Assembly (NCBI GenBank): GCA_963811365.1
Contig: CAWEQW010000009.1
Coordinates: forward strand, 186,001-250,000
DNA: 64,000 nt
Direction of reading: 5' to 3'
Origin: CAWEQW01 sp963811365
Lineage (GTDB): Bacteria; Actinomycetota; Actinomycetes; Propionibacteriales; Nocardioidaceae
Shown: one piece after another, positions 1 to 8,698 of the stretch
Numbering within the stretch: position 1 is the first letter of the stretch
Layout: every line of letters begins with the position of its first letter
Made by a program: the position numbers and the translations under genes
Notes under the pieces: model-generated
Told to the model about the DNA's origin: nothing
The model's database searches: none
Seen by the model: the letters and a program-made list of their open reading frames with translations, nothing else

Positions 1-530
1 ACGACCGCGGCACCCACCGTGGCCAGGCAGAGTGCGCCGACGCTCCCCGCGAACGCGGTCACCGAGCTCCCGTCGAACCGACCGAGCGTCGCGGCGCCGG
101 CGGCCAGCAGCCCACCGAGCAGGAGCGCCACGAGCCCGGTCCCCGCCAGCCGCGGACGCAGCAGCGACCTCCGGCTCACCGGCGCCGGCAGCAGCCAGCT
201 GCCGATCGCGGGGGAGACCAGCATCGGCCCGAGCAGCCGGGCGGTGGCCAGGCAGACCGTCAGCACGCCGACCGCCGTCAGCCAGGGCAGCAGGTCCCGG
301 GCGTCGCGGCAGGCGTGGCTGGTGCACACCGACCCGACGGCGGTGCGCACGTTCAGGACCACGTTGACCAGCATCGAGCCGAGCATCAGCGCGGCGAACG
401 CCGCGATGTAGGCGTCGCCGAGCGCATCCACGAGCCGGGTGTCGGCCCGTCCGCGGCGCCACTCACGGACCTGCCGGCGCAGCTCGCGCACGTCGGGGCC
501 CGCCGCGGCCTCAGAGGGAAGGGAGACCAT
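1..530 (-). CDS. ABC exporter permease, DUF6297-like, C-terminus beyond window
   Basis: The reverse strand is open from an ATG at 530 to the window edge, so only the first ~176 residues are present. The N-terminus is hydrophilic and Arg-rich (residues 1-38), followed by hydrophobic segments near residues 42-62, 83-105 and 135-165, as in an integral membrane protein. Two cysteines lie in a loop around residues 70-75. The start is 3 nt after the stop of the ATPase gene, so the two are co-transcribed and probably translationally coupled. The layout of a cytoplasmic Arg-rich start, a Cys-containing loop and an LLPAPVSRR turn resembles DUF6297 permeases of actinobacterial ABC systems. The family name comes from recognition of sequence style; the substrate is unknown. 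Confidence 0.65.
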   Translation of the reverse strand, partial: MVSLPSEAAAGPDVRELRRQVREWRRGRADTRLVDALGDAYIAAFAALMLGSMLVNVVLNVRTAVGSVCTSHACRDARDLLPWLTAVGVLTVCLATARLLGPMLVSPAIGSWLLPAPVSRRSLLRPRLAGTGLVALLLGGLLAAGAATLGRFDGSSVTAFAGSVGALCLATVGAAV

Positions 531-533
531 CGG

Positions 534-1181
534 CTAGCCGGTCTCGCCGAGGGTGAGCCTGGCGTCGGCGACGGCCGCGACCAGCTCGGGGTGGTGGCTG
601 GCGAGCAGCACCCCGAGGCCGTCGGCCTTCTCCCGCCGGAGCCGCTCGACGAGCCACGCGACGCCTTCGGTGTCCAGCCGCTGCTCCGGCTCGTCGAGCA
701 CCAGCAGCTTGCGGGGGCGCACGAACGCGCTGGCCAGCGCCAGCCGGCGGCGCTGCCCCGACGACAGGGTGCCGGGCAGCTGCGCGGACTGGGGGACCAG
801 CCGCACCTCGCGCAGCACGCCGTCGACGACCTCCTCCACGTCCTCGACGCCGTGGGCGCGGGCGAACAGGTCGAGGTGCTCGACGACCGACAGGTCCGGG
901 AAGAAGTCGAGGTCGTCCATCACCACCGCCATGTCGCGGCGGGTGGCCGGGGATCGCTCGTCGACGGTCTGGCCGTCGAGCTCGACCGTGCCACTGGTGG
1001 GCCGGTCTGCGCCGGTGACGCAGCGCAGCAGCGTGGACTTGCCGGCCCCGTTGCGGCCCAGCAGCGCCAGCGCCTTGCCGGCTCGGAGGTCGAGGTCCAC
1101 GCCCGCAAGGACGTCGACGTCGCCGAAGCGGCGGCTCAGACCGCGCACCCGGAGCAGCGGCTGGGCCTTCCTCGCGGACAT
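534..1181 (-). CDS. ABC transporter ATP-binding protein
   Basis: A 215-aa stand-alone nucleotide-binding domain. The Walker A GRNGAGKST is near residue 42, the Q-loop region near 85, the signature LSSGQRRRLALA near 139 and Walker B LLVLDEPE near 160, all intact. It would energise the membrane protein encoded immediately downstream (gap 3 nt), giving a two-gene ABC-2-type exporter. The stretch SRRFGDVDVLAGVDLDL at the N-terminus is a standard ABC start, so the ATG at 1181 is credible. Substrate cannot be inferred from the sequence; drug, peptide or lipid export are all possible. Confidence 0.88.
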   Translation of the reverse strand: MSARKAQPLLRVRGLSRRFGDVDVLAGVDLDLRAGKALALLGRNGAGKSTLLRCVTGADRPTSGTVELDGQTVDERSPATRRDMAVVMDDLDFFPDLSVVEHLDLFARAHGVEDVEEVVDGVLREVRLVPQSAQLPGTLSSGQRRRLALASAFVRPRKLLVLDEPEQRLDTEGVAWLVERLRREKADGLGVLLASHHPELVAAVADARLTLGETG

Positions 1182-1223
1182 GGGCTCAACGTAGCGGCGC
1201 GCCGCACTCCTCGTGTTGCGGGG

Positions 1224-1454
1224 TCAGGCGAGACTGCCGGCGGCGTGGCGGTCGGCTCCCGTCCGGGGGCCGCTCGCCACGCCGGCCTCGGCGAACGACA
1301 TGAGGTACACCGCCGCGTCGCAGGTCGTGCAGCAGAACTCGCAGCCGTCCGTCGCGCACTCGTCGCGGACCGGCACGAACAGCCGGTCGTCACCGCAGTC
1401 CGGACAGAAGGACACGACCCCGCTCACCATCAACAGGTCAGCCTTGTTCTCCAT
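1224..1454 (-). CDS. Small cysteine-rich protein, possible zinc ribbon
   Basis: A 76-aa protein with CPDCGDD near residue 18 and a second cluster, DGCEFCCTTCDAAVY, near residues 36-50. The paired Cys-x2-Cys motifs suggest one bound zinc. No catalytic motif or membrane segment is visible. It sits alone between the ABC operon and the divergent dapF; the ~70-nt gap to dapF must hold both promoters. I do not recognise a named family. Codon use matches the neighbours, which supports it being a real gene and not a shadow of one. Confidence 0.6.
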   Translation of the reverse strand: MENKADLLMVSGVVSFCPDCGDDRLFVPVRDECATDGCEFCCTTCDAAVYLMSFAEAGVASGPRTGADRHAAGSLA

Positions 1455-1515
1455 GTCTCCACGGTCGCAGAGCGCACCGACAGATTCCCGGACAACACGC
1501 CTGAAGGTCCCGTAC

Positions 1516-1521
1516 TAGGCT
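1516..1521 (+). promoter_or_regulatory. -10 box TAGGCT of a leaderless dapF transcript
   Basis: TAGGCT matches the actinobacterial -10 TANNNT. Its last T is 7 nt before the second of two consecutive GTG codons (1528), so transcription would begin at the start codon itself and dapF would have no 5' leader or Shine-Dalgarno site. The spacing supports 1528 over 1525 as the start. Confidence 0.6.
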
Positions 1522-1527
1522 GGCGTG

Positions 1528-2379
1528 GTGAGCGACGGATTCGCCTTCCTGAAGGGGCACGGCACCGAGAACGACTTCATCGTGCTGCCCGACCCCGACG
1601 GCTCCGTGCACGGCGACCTCGCCCCGGACCTGGTCCGCGCGCTGTGCGACCGCAGAGCCGGTCTCGGCGCGGACGGGGTGCTGCGGGCGGTCCGCACCGA
1701 GGCGTACGACGACCCGGCCGCGGTCGCGGCTCGGGGCCGGGCGGAGTGGTTCATGGACTACCGCAACGCGGACGGCTCCGTCTCGGAGATGTGCGGCAAC
1801 GGCATCCGGGTCTTCGCCCGCTACCTGTCGGAGTGGGAGCACGCCGGCCTGCCGCTCGTCGTGGCGACCCGCGCCGGCTGCAAGGAGATCACCTTCACCG
1901 ACGACGGCCTGGTCACCGCGGATCTCGGCGTGCCCGTGCTGGGCGACGCGACCGAGGTGGCCGTCGGCGACCGACGCTGGCCGGCCACCACCGTGAGCCT
2001 GGGCAACCCGCACGCCGTGGCGTTCGTCGCGGACCTCGCCGAGGCCGGTGACCTGGGCAGCGGCCCGTCGTACGACGAGCGCGTGTTCCGCGACGGGGTG
2101 AACGTGGAGTTCGTCGTACGCCGAGGCGAGCGGCATGTCGCGATGCGGGTGCACGAGCGCGGCTCGGGGGAGACCCGGTCCTGCGGCACGGGCGCCTGCG
2201 CGGTCATGGTCGCGGCCGCGAACGCCGACGGCCGCGAGCGGCCGGTGACCTACACCGTCGACGTCCCCGGTGGGCGACTGGAGGTGACCTGGACCCCGCA
2301 CGACCACGTCCTGCTCACCGGACCTGCGGTGATCGTCGCCGAGGGCACCGTCCCTTATTCGTTTCCGGAGCTCTCCTGA
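1528..2379 (+). CDS. dapF: Diaminopimelate epimerase
   Basis: It converts LL-diaminopimelate to the meso form, the last dedicated step before lysine and the source of the peptidoglycan cross-linking residue; cytoplasmic, cofactor-independent. The two catalytic cysteines are visible in MCGNGIR (near residue 90) and in GSGETRSCGTGACA (near residue 219), the paired active-site motifs of the family. KGHGTENDF near the start is the usual N-terminal substrate loop. Length of about 283 residues is normal. GTG GTG at 1525/1528 gives two start choices; the upstream -10 box favours 1528. hflX follows, the same order as in mycobacteria. Confidence 0.96.
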   Translation: MSDGFAFLKGHGTENDFIVLPDPDGSVHGDLAPDLVRALCDRRAGLGADGVLRAVRTEAYDDPAAVAARGRAEWFMDYRNADGSVSEMCGNGIRVFARYLSEWEHAGLPLVVATRAGCKEITFTDDGLVTADLGVPVLGDATEVAVGDRRWPATTVSLGNPHAVAFVADLAEAGDLGSGPSYDERVFRDGVNVEFVVRRGERHVAMRVHERGSGETRSCGTGACAVMVAAANADGRERPVTYTVDVPGGRLEVTWTPHDHVLLTGPAVIVAEGTVPYSFPELS

Positions 2380-2443
2380 GCCGTGCGACCATCGAGAGAT
2401 GCCGGGAATCCCCCCGGCCGCGCCGATGTTGTCACGGGTGGAT

Positions 2444-4030
2444 ATGACTAGCTCACACGCACCGCAACCGTTCGACCCCGCCGAAGACAGCGGCAGCGGG
2501 GAGATCTGGCTCGACGGGGAGGCCCTCGAGACCAGCGACGACACCGAGACCGGGGACGGCCCCGACGACACGGACGAGGGCTGGGAGTCCGGCTACGCCG
2601 ACGACGGCGCCGAGTGGGACCCCGCGGAGGACACCACCGGTGACTACGACCTCGCCGAGCGGCACGCCCTGCGCCGCGTCGCAGGGCTGTCCACCGAGCT
2701 CGAGGACATCAGCGAGGTCGAGTACCGCCAGCTGCGCCTCGAGCGGGTCGTGCTCGTCGGGGTGTGGACCGAAGGCTCCGTCGCCGAGGCCGAGAACTCC
2801 CTCGCCGAGCTCGCGCTGCTCGCGGAGACCGCGGGCTCACAGGTCCTCGACGCGCTCTACCAGCGTCGCCAGAAGCCCGACCCGGCTACCTACATCGGGC
2901 GCGGCAAGGTCGACGGCCTCCGGGAGATCGTCCAGGCCACCGGCGCCGACACCGTGATCTGCGACGGCGAGCTGGCGCCCAGCCAGCTGAGGAACCTCGA
3001 GGACCGGGTGAAGGTCAAGGTCGTGGACCGCACGGCGTTGATCCTCGACATCTTCGCCCAGCACGCCAAGTCCCGTGAGGGCCAGGCGCAGGTCGAGCTC
3101 GCCCAGCTCAGCTACATGAAGCAGCGGCTGCGCGGCTGGGGCGGCAACCTGTCCCGGCAGGCCGGTGGCCGGGTCGCCGGCGGCGCGGGCATCGGTGGCC
3201 GCGGTCCCGGTGAGACGAAGATCGAGACCGACCGGCGGCGCATCAACACCAAGATCGCCAAGCTGCGCCGGGACCTGGCCCACATGCGGACCACCCGGGA
3301 CACCAAGCGCTCCGAGCGGCGCCGCCACCAGCTGCCGAGCGTGGCGATCGCGGGGTACACCAACGCCGGCAAGTCCTCCCTGCTCAACCGGCTCACGGAC
3401 GCCGGAGTGCTGGTCGAGAACGCGCTGTTCGCGACCCTGGACCCGACGACGCGGCGCACCACGACCGAGGACGGCCGGGTCTACACGATGTCCGACACCG
3501 TCGGCTTCGTACGGCACCTCCCGCACCAGCTCGTCGAGGCGTTCCGCTCGACGCTGGAGGAGGTCGCCGACTCCGACCTGATCCTGCACGTCGTCGACGG
3601 CTCGCACCCGGACCCCGAAGGTCAGCTCAACGCGGTCCGTGAGGTGCTCGCCGAGATCGGCGCCGACAAGGTGCCCGAGCTCGTGGTGATCAACAAGGCC
3701 GACGTGGCCGACCCCATGGTCCTCGCCAGGCTCCGCCAGCGAGAGCCGCACTCCGTGGTGGTCTCGGCCAGGACCGGCGAGGGCGTCCGCGAGGCGCTCG
3801 CCGCGGTGGAGGCCGAGCTGCCCCGGCCCGGCACGCCGTTCGAGGCGCTGCTGCCCTACGAGCGCGGCGACCTGCTCAACCGGATCCACGAGCACGGCGA
3901 GCTCGAGCACCTCGAGCACACAGCGGAAGGCACCATGGTCCGCGGCCGCGTGCACGCCGACCTCGCCGGCGAGCTGGCGCCGTACCTCACGGCCGACGGA
4001 GCCGCCGCAGAGCCGGTCGAGACCCGCTGA
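2444..4030 (+). CDS. hflX: Ribosome-associated GTPase HflX
   Basis: A cytoplasmic GTPase that binds the 50S subunit and rescues or splits stalled ribosomes under stress. An acidic, poorly conserved N-terminal extension (about 60 residues, many Asp/Glu) precedes the HflX N-domain and its glycine-rich GGRGPGETKIETDRRRI segment. The G domain follows with G1 GYTNAGKSS, G3 DTVGFV and G4 NKAD all intact. An in-frame ATG at 2399 would add 15 residues; I prefer 2444 because the added stretch is Pro-rich and unlike the rest, but neither start has a well-placed Shine-Dalgarno. It lies 64 nt after dapF. Confidence 0.94.
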   Translation: MTSSHAPQPFDPAEDSGSGEIWLDGEALETSDDTETGDGPDDTDEGWESGYADDGAEWDPAEDTTGDYDLAERHALRRVAGLSTELEDISEVEYRQLRLERVVLVGVWTEGSVAEAENSLAELALLAETAGSQVLDALYQRRQKPDPATYIGRGKVDGLREIVQATGADTVICDGELAPSQLRNLEDRVKVKVVDRTALILDIFAQHAKSREGQAQVELAQLSYMKQRLRGWGGNLSRQAGGRVAGGAGIGGRGPGETKIETDRRRINTKIAKLRRDLAHMRTTRDTKRSERRRHQLPSVAIAGYTNAGKSSLLNRLTDAGVLVENALFATLDPTTRRTTTEDGRVYTMSDTVGFVRHLPHQLVEAFRSTLEEVADSDLILHVVDGSHPDPEGQLNAVREVLAEIGADKVPELVVINKADVADPMVLARLRQREPHSVVVSARTGEGVREALAAVEAELPRPGTPFEALLPYERGDLLNRIHEHGELEHLEHTAEGTMVRGRVHADLAGELAPYLTADGAAAEPVETR

Positions 4031-4214
4031 CGTGCCCGACGACTGGGGTGACCGCCCGCGTCCCCCACTGGTGGGCGACGAGCGGGGCGTCCGGGACGGC
4101 GCCCGCCACAACGCTCACGCCGACCTGCTGCGCGAGGCGATCGACGGCATGGTGGGCGCTGACACGACGCGGCCCGCCGGTCCTCAATGCCTCCGGTTCG
4201 CACCGGAGCACCCC

Positions 4215-4220
4215 TAGGCT
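4215..4220 (+). promoter_or_regulatory. -10 box TAGGCT, leaderless
   Basis: TAGGCT ends exactly 7 nt before the ATG at 4227, so the first base of the start codon is the predicted transcription start. The sequence is identical to the dapF -10 box. Confidence 0.6.
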
Positions 4221-4226
4221 TCGGTC

Positions 4227-5981
4227 ATGAGGCGCTGGCTGGGCGGGCTGCCCGCTCCGGTGGCGCTGCTCGCGGCGACCGCCGTGGCCCTCGTCGGGCT
4301 CTTCTGGCCGGTGATCTTCTCCGCCGGCGACGGCTCCGCGGGCCAGCCGCCGGACTCCGCGACGATCGTCCGGTACGTCGACGACCTGACCGTCGACCGA
4401 GACGGCTCCCTGCAGGCCGTCGAGACGGTCACCACCGACATGCCGTCGGGCAAGCACGGCATCTTCCGGTTCTGGGACATCGGCTACCCGCCCGACCCGC
4501 ACGTTCGGCTGGTGCCCCACGACATCGAGGTGCGCGCGGACGGCCGGCCGGTCCCGGTGCAGCTGTCCTGGCAGCAGGGGCGCTACCGGGTCGCGAAGGT
4601 CGGCGACCCCGACGTCGTCCTGTCGCCGGGACGGCACGTGTACCGGATCTCCTACCAGGTCGACGGGGTGCTCGCGCCCGGCAACGGCGGCGGGTCGGTC
4701 TTCTACTGGAACGTGGTGCCCGGCGGCTGGGCGATGGCGATCGAGTCCTCGGTGTCGCGGCTGCACCTCCCGGCGCCGGCGCAGGGGCTGCAGTGCACCT
4801 CGTCTCGCCAGAGCACCGGCCCCTGCACGGTCTCGGGCGCCGGCACCCGCGCTGTGTCGGTGCGCGCCGGCCCGCTGGCGCCGTTCACCCCGGTCACCGT
4901 GCGCACGGATCTCGCCGTGCCGCCTCCCGCGCAGGTGCGGGTGCCGTGGAGCCTGGGGCTCGACCCGGTGCTGTCGCGCTCCCCCCTGCTGGCCGGCGGC
5001 CTGCTGCTGCTGGCGGTCGCCACCGGCGTCGCCGGCTGGTCGCTCGCTCGACGGACCCGCGAGGAGCAGCCGGGTCTGCCGCTGATGTATGCGCCGCCCG
5101 AGCGCGTGGGGCCCGTGCAGGCGGCGTACGTCGTGACCGAGCGCGTGCCGGACGCCGCGGTGGTGGCGACGCTGCTCTACACCGCGGAGCAGCAGCTCAC
5201 CCGGCTGACCCGCACCCAGAGCGACGACTGGGTGGTCGAGGGACTCGTGCCGAAGACGCAGTGGGAGGCCACCGACCCGGTGACCCGCAGCCTCGGCAAG
5301 GCGCTCGGCGTGGCCCGCCTCGGCGGCGTCTTCGAGGCGGACGGCTCGGTGTCGAGCGGCTCGACCCTCCAGTCCGCGACCCGGGACCTGCACCACGCGA
5401 CCACGTCGTGGGCCGGCCGGGGGGGTCTGGTCACCCGGAGCACCGTGGGCATCGTCGGCCGGGTGCTCGTCCTCGCGGCGATCGTCGTCGCCGCCTTCGT
5501 CTTCGTCGCGAACCCGCTGGGCGCGACCCTGGCCGGCCTTCCGGCGGCCTCCTTCGCCGTGCTCGGCCTGCCGCTGCTGCGCTCGGGGAGCTCCACCCGA
5601 CGCACCGACGCGGGGCGCGAGCTGTGGTCGCGGGCCGGTGGGTTCCGGCGCATCCTCGCCACGCCGTCGAGCGTGCAGCGCTTCGACTTCAGCGGCCGCC
5701 AGGAGCTCTACACCGCCTACATCCCGTGGGCGGTCGCGTTCGACTGCGCGGACGAGTGGCAGCGCAAGTACGAGACCGAGATGGCCGCTCCGGCGCCGGT
5801 GCCGATCTGGTTCTACGGACCGGTGGGCTCCTGGACCTCGCCGTCCAGCGCGGTGAGCAGCTTCCAGGGCTCGCTGACCGCGACCGTCGCGGCCTACGCT
5901 GCGACCCAGACGTCCTCGTCCTCGGGCGGCGGCTTCTCCGGCGGTGGTGGCGGCGGCGGTGGGGGAGGCGGCTCGTGGTGA
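4227..5981 (+). CDS. DUF2207 membrane protein with glycine-rich tail
   Basis: 584 residues. An N-terminal hydrophobic segment (residues 8-30) acts as signal or anchor. It is followed by an extracellular beta-rich region of the DUF2207 type (roughly 45-245, beginning IVRYVDDLTVDRDGSL), then hydrophobic segments near 255-275 and 410-450. The C-terminus is FSGGGGGGGGGGGSW, typical of this family. The next gene, 22 nt downstream, encodes LemA; DUF2207 and LemA proteins commonly occur as a pair, and I infer a joint envelope function, although none is established. The predicted mRNA is leaderless, so the ATG at 4227 is well supported. Confidence 0.85.
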   Translation: MRRWLGGLPAPVALLAATAVALVGLFWPVIFSAGDGSAGQPPDSATIVRYVDDLTVDRDGSLQAVETVTTDMPSGKHGIFRFWDIGYPPDPHVRLVPHDIEVRADGRPVPVQLSWQQGRYRVAKVGDPDVVLSPGRHVYRISYQVDGVLAPGNGGGSVFYWNVVPGGWAMAIESSVSRLHLPAPAQGLQCTSSRQSTGPCTVSGAGTRAVSVRAGPLAPFTPVTVRTDLAVPPPAQVRVPWSLGLDPVLSRSPLLAGGLLLLAVATGVAGWSLARRTREEQPGLPLMYAPPERVGPVQAAYVVTERVPDAAVVATLLYTAEQQLTRLTRTQSDDWVVEGLVPKTQWEATDPVTRSLGKALGVARLGGVFEADGSVSSGSTLQSATRDLHHATTSWAGRGGLVTRSTVGIVGRVLVLAAIVVAAFVFVANPLGATLAGLPAASFAVLGLPLLRSGSSTRRTDAGRELWSRAGGFRRILATPSSVQRFDFSGRQELYTAYIPWAVAFDCADEWQRKYETEMAAPAPVPIWFYGPVGSWTSPSSAVSSFQGSLTATVAAYAATQTSSSSGGGFSGGGGGGGGGGGSW

Positions 5982-6003
5982 CGTCCGAACGAAAGGGAAC
6001 CGC

Positions 6004-6564
6004 ATGCTCGTCCTGGTGATCGTGCTCGTCCTCGTGGTGGTCTTCGGCATCGTCGCGGTGCTGAGCTTCAACCGGCTCCGGCGCGCCGACGTCGGCGCCC
6101 AGGAGGCGCTGGGCGGGATCGACGTGCAGCTGACCCGCCGGGCGGACCTGATCCCGAACCTGGTGAACACCGTGAAGGGCTACGCCTCGCACGAGCGGTC
6201 GGTCTTCGAGGAGGTCACCGCCGCGCGGACCGGTGCCGCCGCGGCGGCCAGGAACGGCACCGTCGCGGAGAAGGCGCAGGCACAGGCCCGCCTGGACCGC
6301 GCGGTCGTCGACGTGCTCGCCGTCGCCGAGGCCTACCCGGACCTCAAGGCGTCGGCGAACTTCCTGCAGCTCCAGGGTCAGCTGTCGGAGACCGAGGCTC
6401 AGCTGGCCTTCGCGCGGCAGTACTACAACGACGCCGTCGCCCGGCTCAACACCCTGGCCTCGACGCTGCCGACGATGCTCTTCGCGGGGATGGCCTCGGT
6501 CGGCAAGCGCGAGTTCTACGAGGCGCCGGAGGGCCAGGAGGCGCCGCCGCAGGTGCAGTTCTGA
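6004..6564 (+). CDS. lemA: LemA family membrane protein
   Basis: 186 residues: one N-terminal transmembrane helix (LVLVIVLVLVVVFGIVAVL, residues 2-20), then a long alpha-helical domain starting FNRLRRADVGAQEALGGIDVQLTRRADLIPNL, the standard LemA entry. LKASANFLQLQGQLSETE in the middle is diagnostic. It is predicted to be anchored with the helical part facing outward. The gene follows the DUF2207 gene by 22 nt and has GAAAGGGAA as Shine-Dalgarno 6 nt before the ATG at 6004. An earlier in-frame start at 5944 would lie inside the upstream gene and is unnecessary. The biochemical role of LemA is not established. Confidence 0.92.
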   Translation: MLVLVIVLVLVVVFGIVAVLSFNRLRRADVGAQEALGGIDVQLTRRADLIPNLVNTVKGYASHERSVFEEVTAARTGAAAAARNGTVAEKAQAQARLDRAVVDVLAVAEAYPDLKASANFLQLQGQLSETEAQLAFARQYYNDAVARLNTLASTLPTMLFAGMASVGKREFYEAPEGQEAPPQVQF

Positions 6565-6617
6565 CGCCTCGCCGTTGGCGCTGGGGACGGCGCCGACGGA
6601 CCGTCCTGCGCAACGGC

Positions 6618-6623
6618 TAGGGT
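6618..6623 (+). promoter_or_regulatory. -10 box TAGGGT, leaderless
   Basis: TAGGGT ends 7 nt before the GTG at 6630, so the helicase mRNA is predicted to start at its own start codon. No Shine-Dalgarno is present, consistent with this. Confidence 0.6.
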
Positions 6624-6629
6624 TCTGCG

Positions 6630-8630
6630 GTGCAGCAGACCCGGACCGCCGTGCGCGACGTGCTCGCCGCGGCGGTCGACGCGCTCAGCGGTCAGGAGCG
6701 ACCCGGTCAGGTGCAGATGGCCGAGGCGGTCGCCCGCGCGATGACCGACCGCGAGCACCTCCTCGTCCAGGCCGGCACGGGCACGGGCAAGTCCCTGGCC
6801 TACCTGGTCCCCGCCCTGCTGCACGACAGCCGGGTCGTGGTCGCCACGGCCACCCTTGCGCTCCAGCACCAGCTCGTCGAGCGCGACATCCCGGCCCTGC
6901 TCGAGGCGGCCGAGCACGCCCTGCCGAGCGGGTCGGCGCGTCCGTCGTACGCGGTGCTGAAGGGTCGCTCCAACTACGCCTGCCTGCACCGGGTCCGGGA
7001 AGGGGCGCCCGACGACCAGGGCGTGCTGGTGGACCTGCCGGAGGGGTCGACGGGGTCCGAGGTGGTGGCCCTGCGCGCGTGGGCGGAGGAGCAGTCGACG
7101 AGCGGCGGCCCCGGTGACCGGGACGCGGCGCCGAAGCACACCGACAAGGTGTGGCGGCAGGTGTCGGTCAACCACCGCGAGTGCCTGGGCGCCGCGAAGT
7201 GCCCCTACGCCCTGGAGTGCTTCGCCGAGCGCGCCAAGGAGCGGGCCGCGCAGTCGCAGCTGGTGGTGACCAACCACTCGCTGCTCGCGATCGACGCCAT
7301 CGAGGGCGTCCCGATGATCCCCGAGTACGACGTGGTGGTGATCGACGAGGCCCACGAGCTGTCCGCCCGGGTCACCCAGGCGGCCACCGACGAGCTGTCG
7401 GTGCCGGAGGTGGAGCGGGCCGCCCGCCGGGCAGGCAAGCACGTCGAGGGCGTCGAGGCCGACGACCTGTCCGACGCCGCGGACGCGCTGCGCTTCGCGC
7501 TCGACGGAGCCGGCGCGGGCCGCATCGACACGCTGCCGAGCGACCTGGGCGACGCGCTGGCGCTGGTGCGGGACGCGGCGAGGTCGCTGCTGTCGGCATT
7601 TCCCAAGGAGGACGCCTCCGACGTCGACCCCGGGCGGACGCAGGCCCGAGGGTGGGTGCAGGAGATCTTCGCGACCGCCGACCGGATGGCGGCCCGGTCG
7701 GTCGGCGACGTGCTGTGGATCGCCGAGCGGGAGCGCAACCGCGGCGGAAGCCAGCTGTGCGTCGCGCCGCTGCAGGTCTGGGGGCCGTTGCGCGACCGGC
7801 TGCTGACCGACAAGACCGTCGTGTTCACCAGCGCCACGCTGATGCTCGGCGGGGACTTCGGCTCGGTGGCCACCTCGATCGGCCTCAAGCCCAGCGAGCG
7901 GGTCGACCACAGCGTCGACGAAGAGGCGGTCACCGACGAGCCGGCCCCGACCGACGACGTGCTGCCCTGGCGCGGCATCGACGTGGGGTCGCCGTTCGAC
8001 TACGCCCGGCAGGGGATCGTCTACGTCGCGCGCCATCTCCCGCCCCCGGGCCGCGACGGCCTCGGCGCCGCGCAGCTCGACGAGATCGTCGACCTCGTGG
8101 ACGCCGCGGACGGCCGCACCCTCGGGCTGTTCTCGAGCAGGCGTGCGGCCGAGGCGGCGGCCGAGGCGGCCCGACAGCGACTGCCGCACCTCACCATCCT
8201 GGCGCAGGGAGAGGCCCAGCTCCCGGAGCTGGCCAGGCTGTTCGTCGAGGACCGGCACGCCTGCCTGTTCGGCACGCTCAGCCTCTGGCAGGGGCTCGAC
8301 GTCCCCGGCGACACCTGCCAGCTGGTCATGATCGACCGGATCCCGTTTCCGCGCCCCGACGACCCGCTGATGTCCGCCCGCCAGCGCGCCGCCGACCAGG
8401 CCGGCGGCAACGGCTTCATGCAGGTCGCGGCCACCCACGCCGCCCTGCTGCTCGCCCAGGGCGCCGGTCGGCTGATCCGTACCACGACCGACCGCGGCGT
8501 CGTGGCGATCCTCGACCCGCGGGTGGTGACTGCCCGTTACGGGGCCTTCCTGCGCGCGTCGCTGCCGCCGATGTGGCCCACCACGGACAAAGCGGTCGTC
8601 GTACAGGCCCTGAAGCGGCTCGCCTCCTGA
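6630..8630 (+). CDS. DinG/XPD-type ATP-dependent DNA helicase
   Basis: A 666-aa superfamily 2 helicase. Motif I is AGTGTGKS (near 49), motif II is DEAH in VVVIDEAHE (near 240), and C-terminal motif VI is seen around GAGRLIR. Cysteines in SNYACLHRV, RECLGAAKCPYALEC lie between motifs I and II where DinG and XPD hold a 4Fe-4S cluster, so an iron-sulfur helicase unwinding 5'-3' is likely. Its usual role is removal of R-loops and damaged forks. It is convergent with nothing nearby and stands alone between lemA and the phosphoesterase genes. No LexA box is seen in front of it, unlike E. coli dinG. Confidence 0.9.
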   Translation: MQQTRTAVRDVLAAAVDALSGQERPGQVQMAEAVARAMTDREHLLVQAGTGTGKSLAYLVPALLHDSRVVVATATLALQHQLVERDIPALLEAAEHALPSGSARPSYAVLKGRSNYACLHRVREGAPDDQGVLVDLPEGSTGSEVVALRAWAEEQSTSGGPGDRDAAPKHTDKVWRQVSVNHRECLGAAKCPYALECFAERAKERAAQSQLVVTNHSLLAIDAIEGVPMIPEYDVVVIDEAHELSARVTQAATDELSVPEVERAARRAGKHVEGVEADDLSDAADALRFALDGAGAGRIDTLPSDLGDALALVRDAARSLLSAFPKEDASDVDPGRTQARGWVQEIFATADRMAARSVGDVLWIAERERNRGGSQLCVAPLQVWGPLRDRLLTDKTVVFTSATLMLGGDFGSVATSIGLKPSERVDHSVDEEAVTDEPAPTDDVLPWRGIDVGSPFDYARQGIVYVARHLPPPGRDGLGAAQLDEIVDLVDAADGRTLGLFSSRRAAEAAAEAARQRLPHLTILAQGEAQLPELARLFVEDRHACLFGTLSLWQGLDVPGDTCQLVMIDRIPFPRPDDPLMSARQRAADQAGGNGFMQVAATHAALLLAQGAGRLIRTTTDRGVVAILDPRVVTARYGAFLRASLPPMWPTTDKAVVVQALKRLAS

Positions 8631-8698
8631 ACGGCGTCTGGACCGGCCCCCGGCTCGTCTCGCCGGTTCACAGGTCCGATGCCTACGCTTCTGGCCTC

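Noticed and set aside
315..2051. Long plus-strand open frame across the ABC genes and dapF
   Set aside because: Antisense to the ABC ATPase and then out of frame with dapF; product is His/Gln/Arg-rich with no motif. A high-GC shadow.
4032..4217. 61-codon frame directly after hflX
   Set aside because: It begins 1 nt after the hflX stop, but its product has no recognisable fold and the leaderless promoter of the next gene lies inside its end. Not enough to call a gene.
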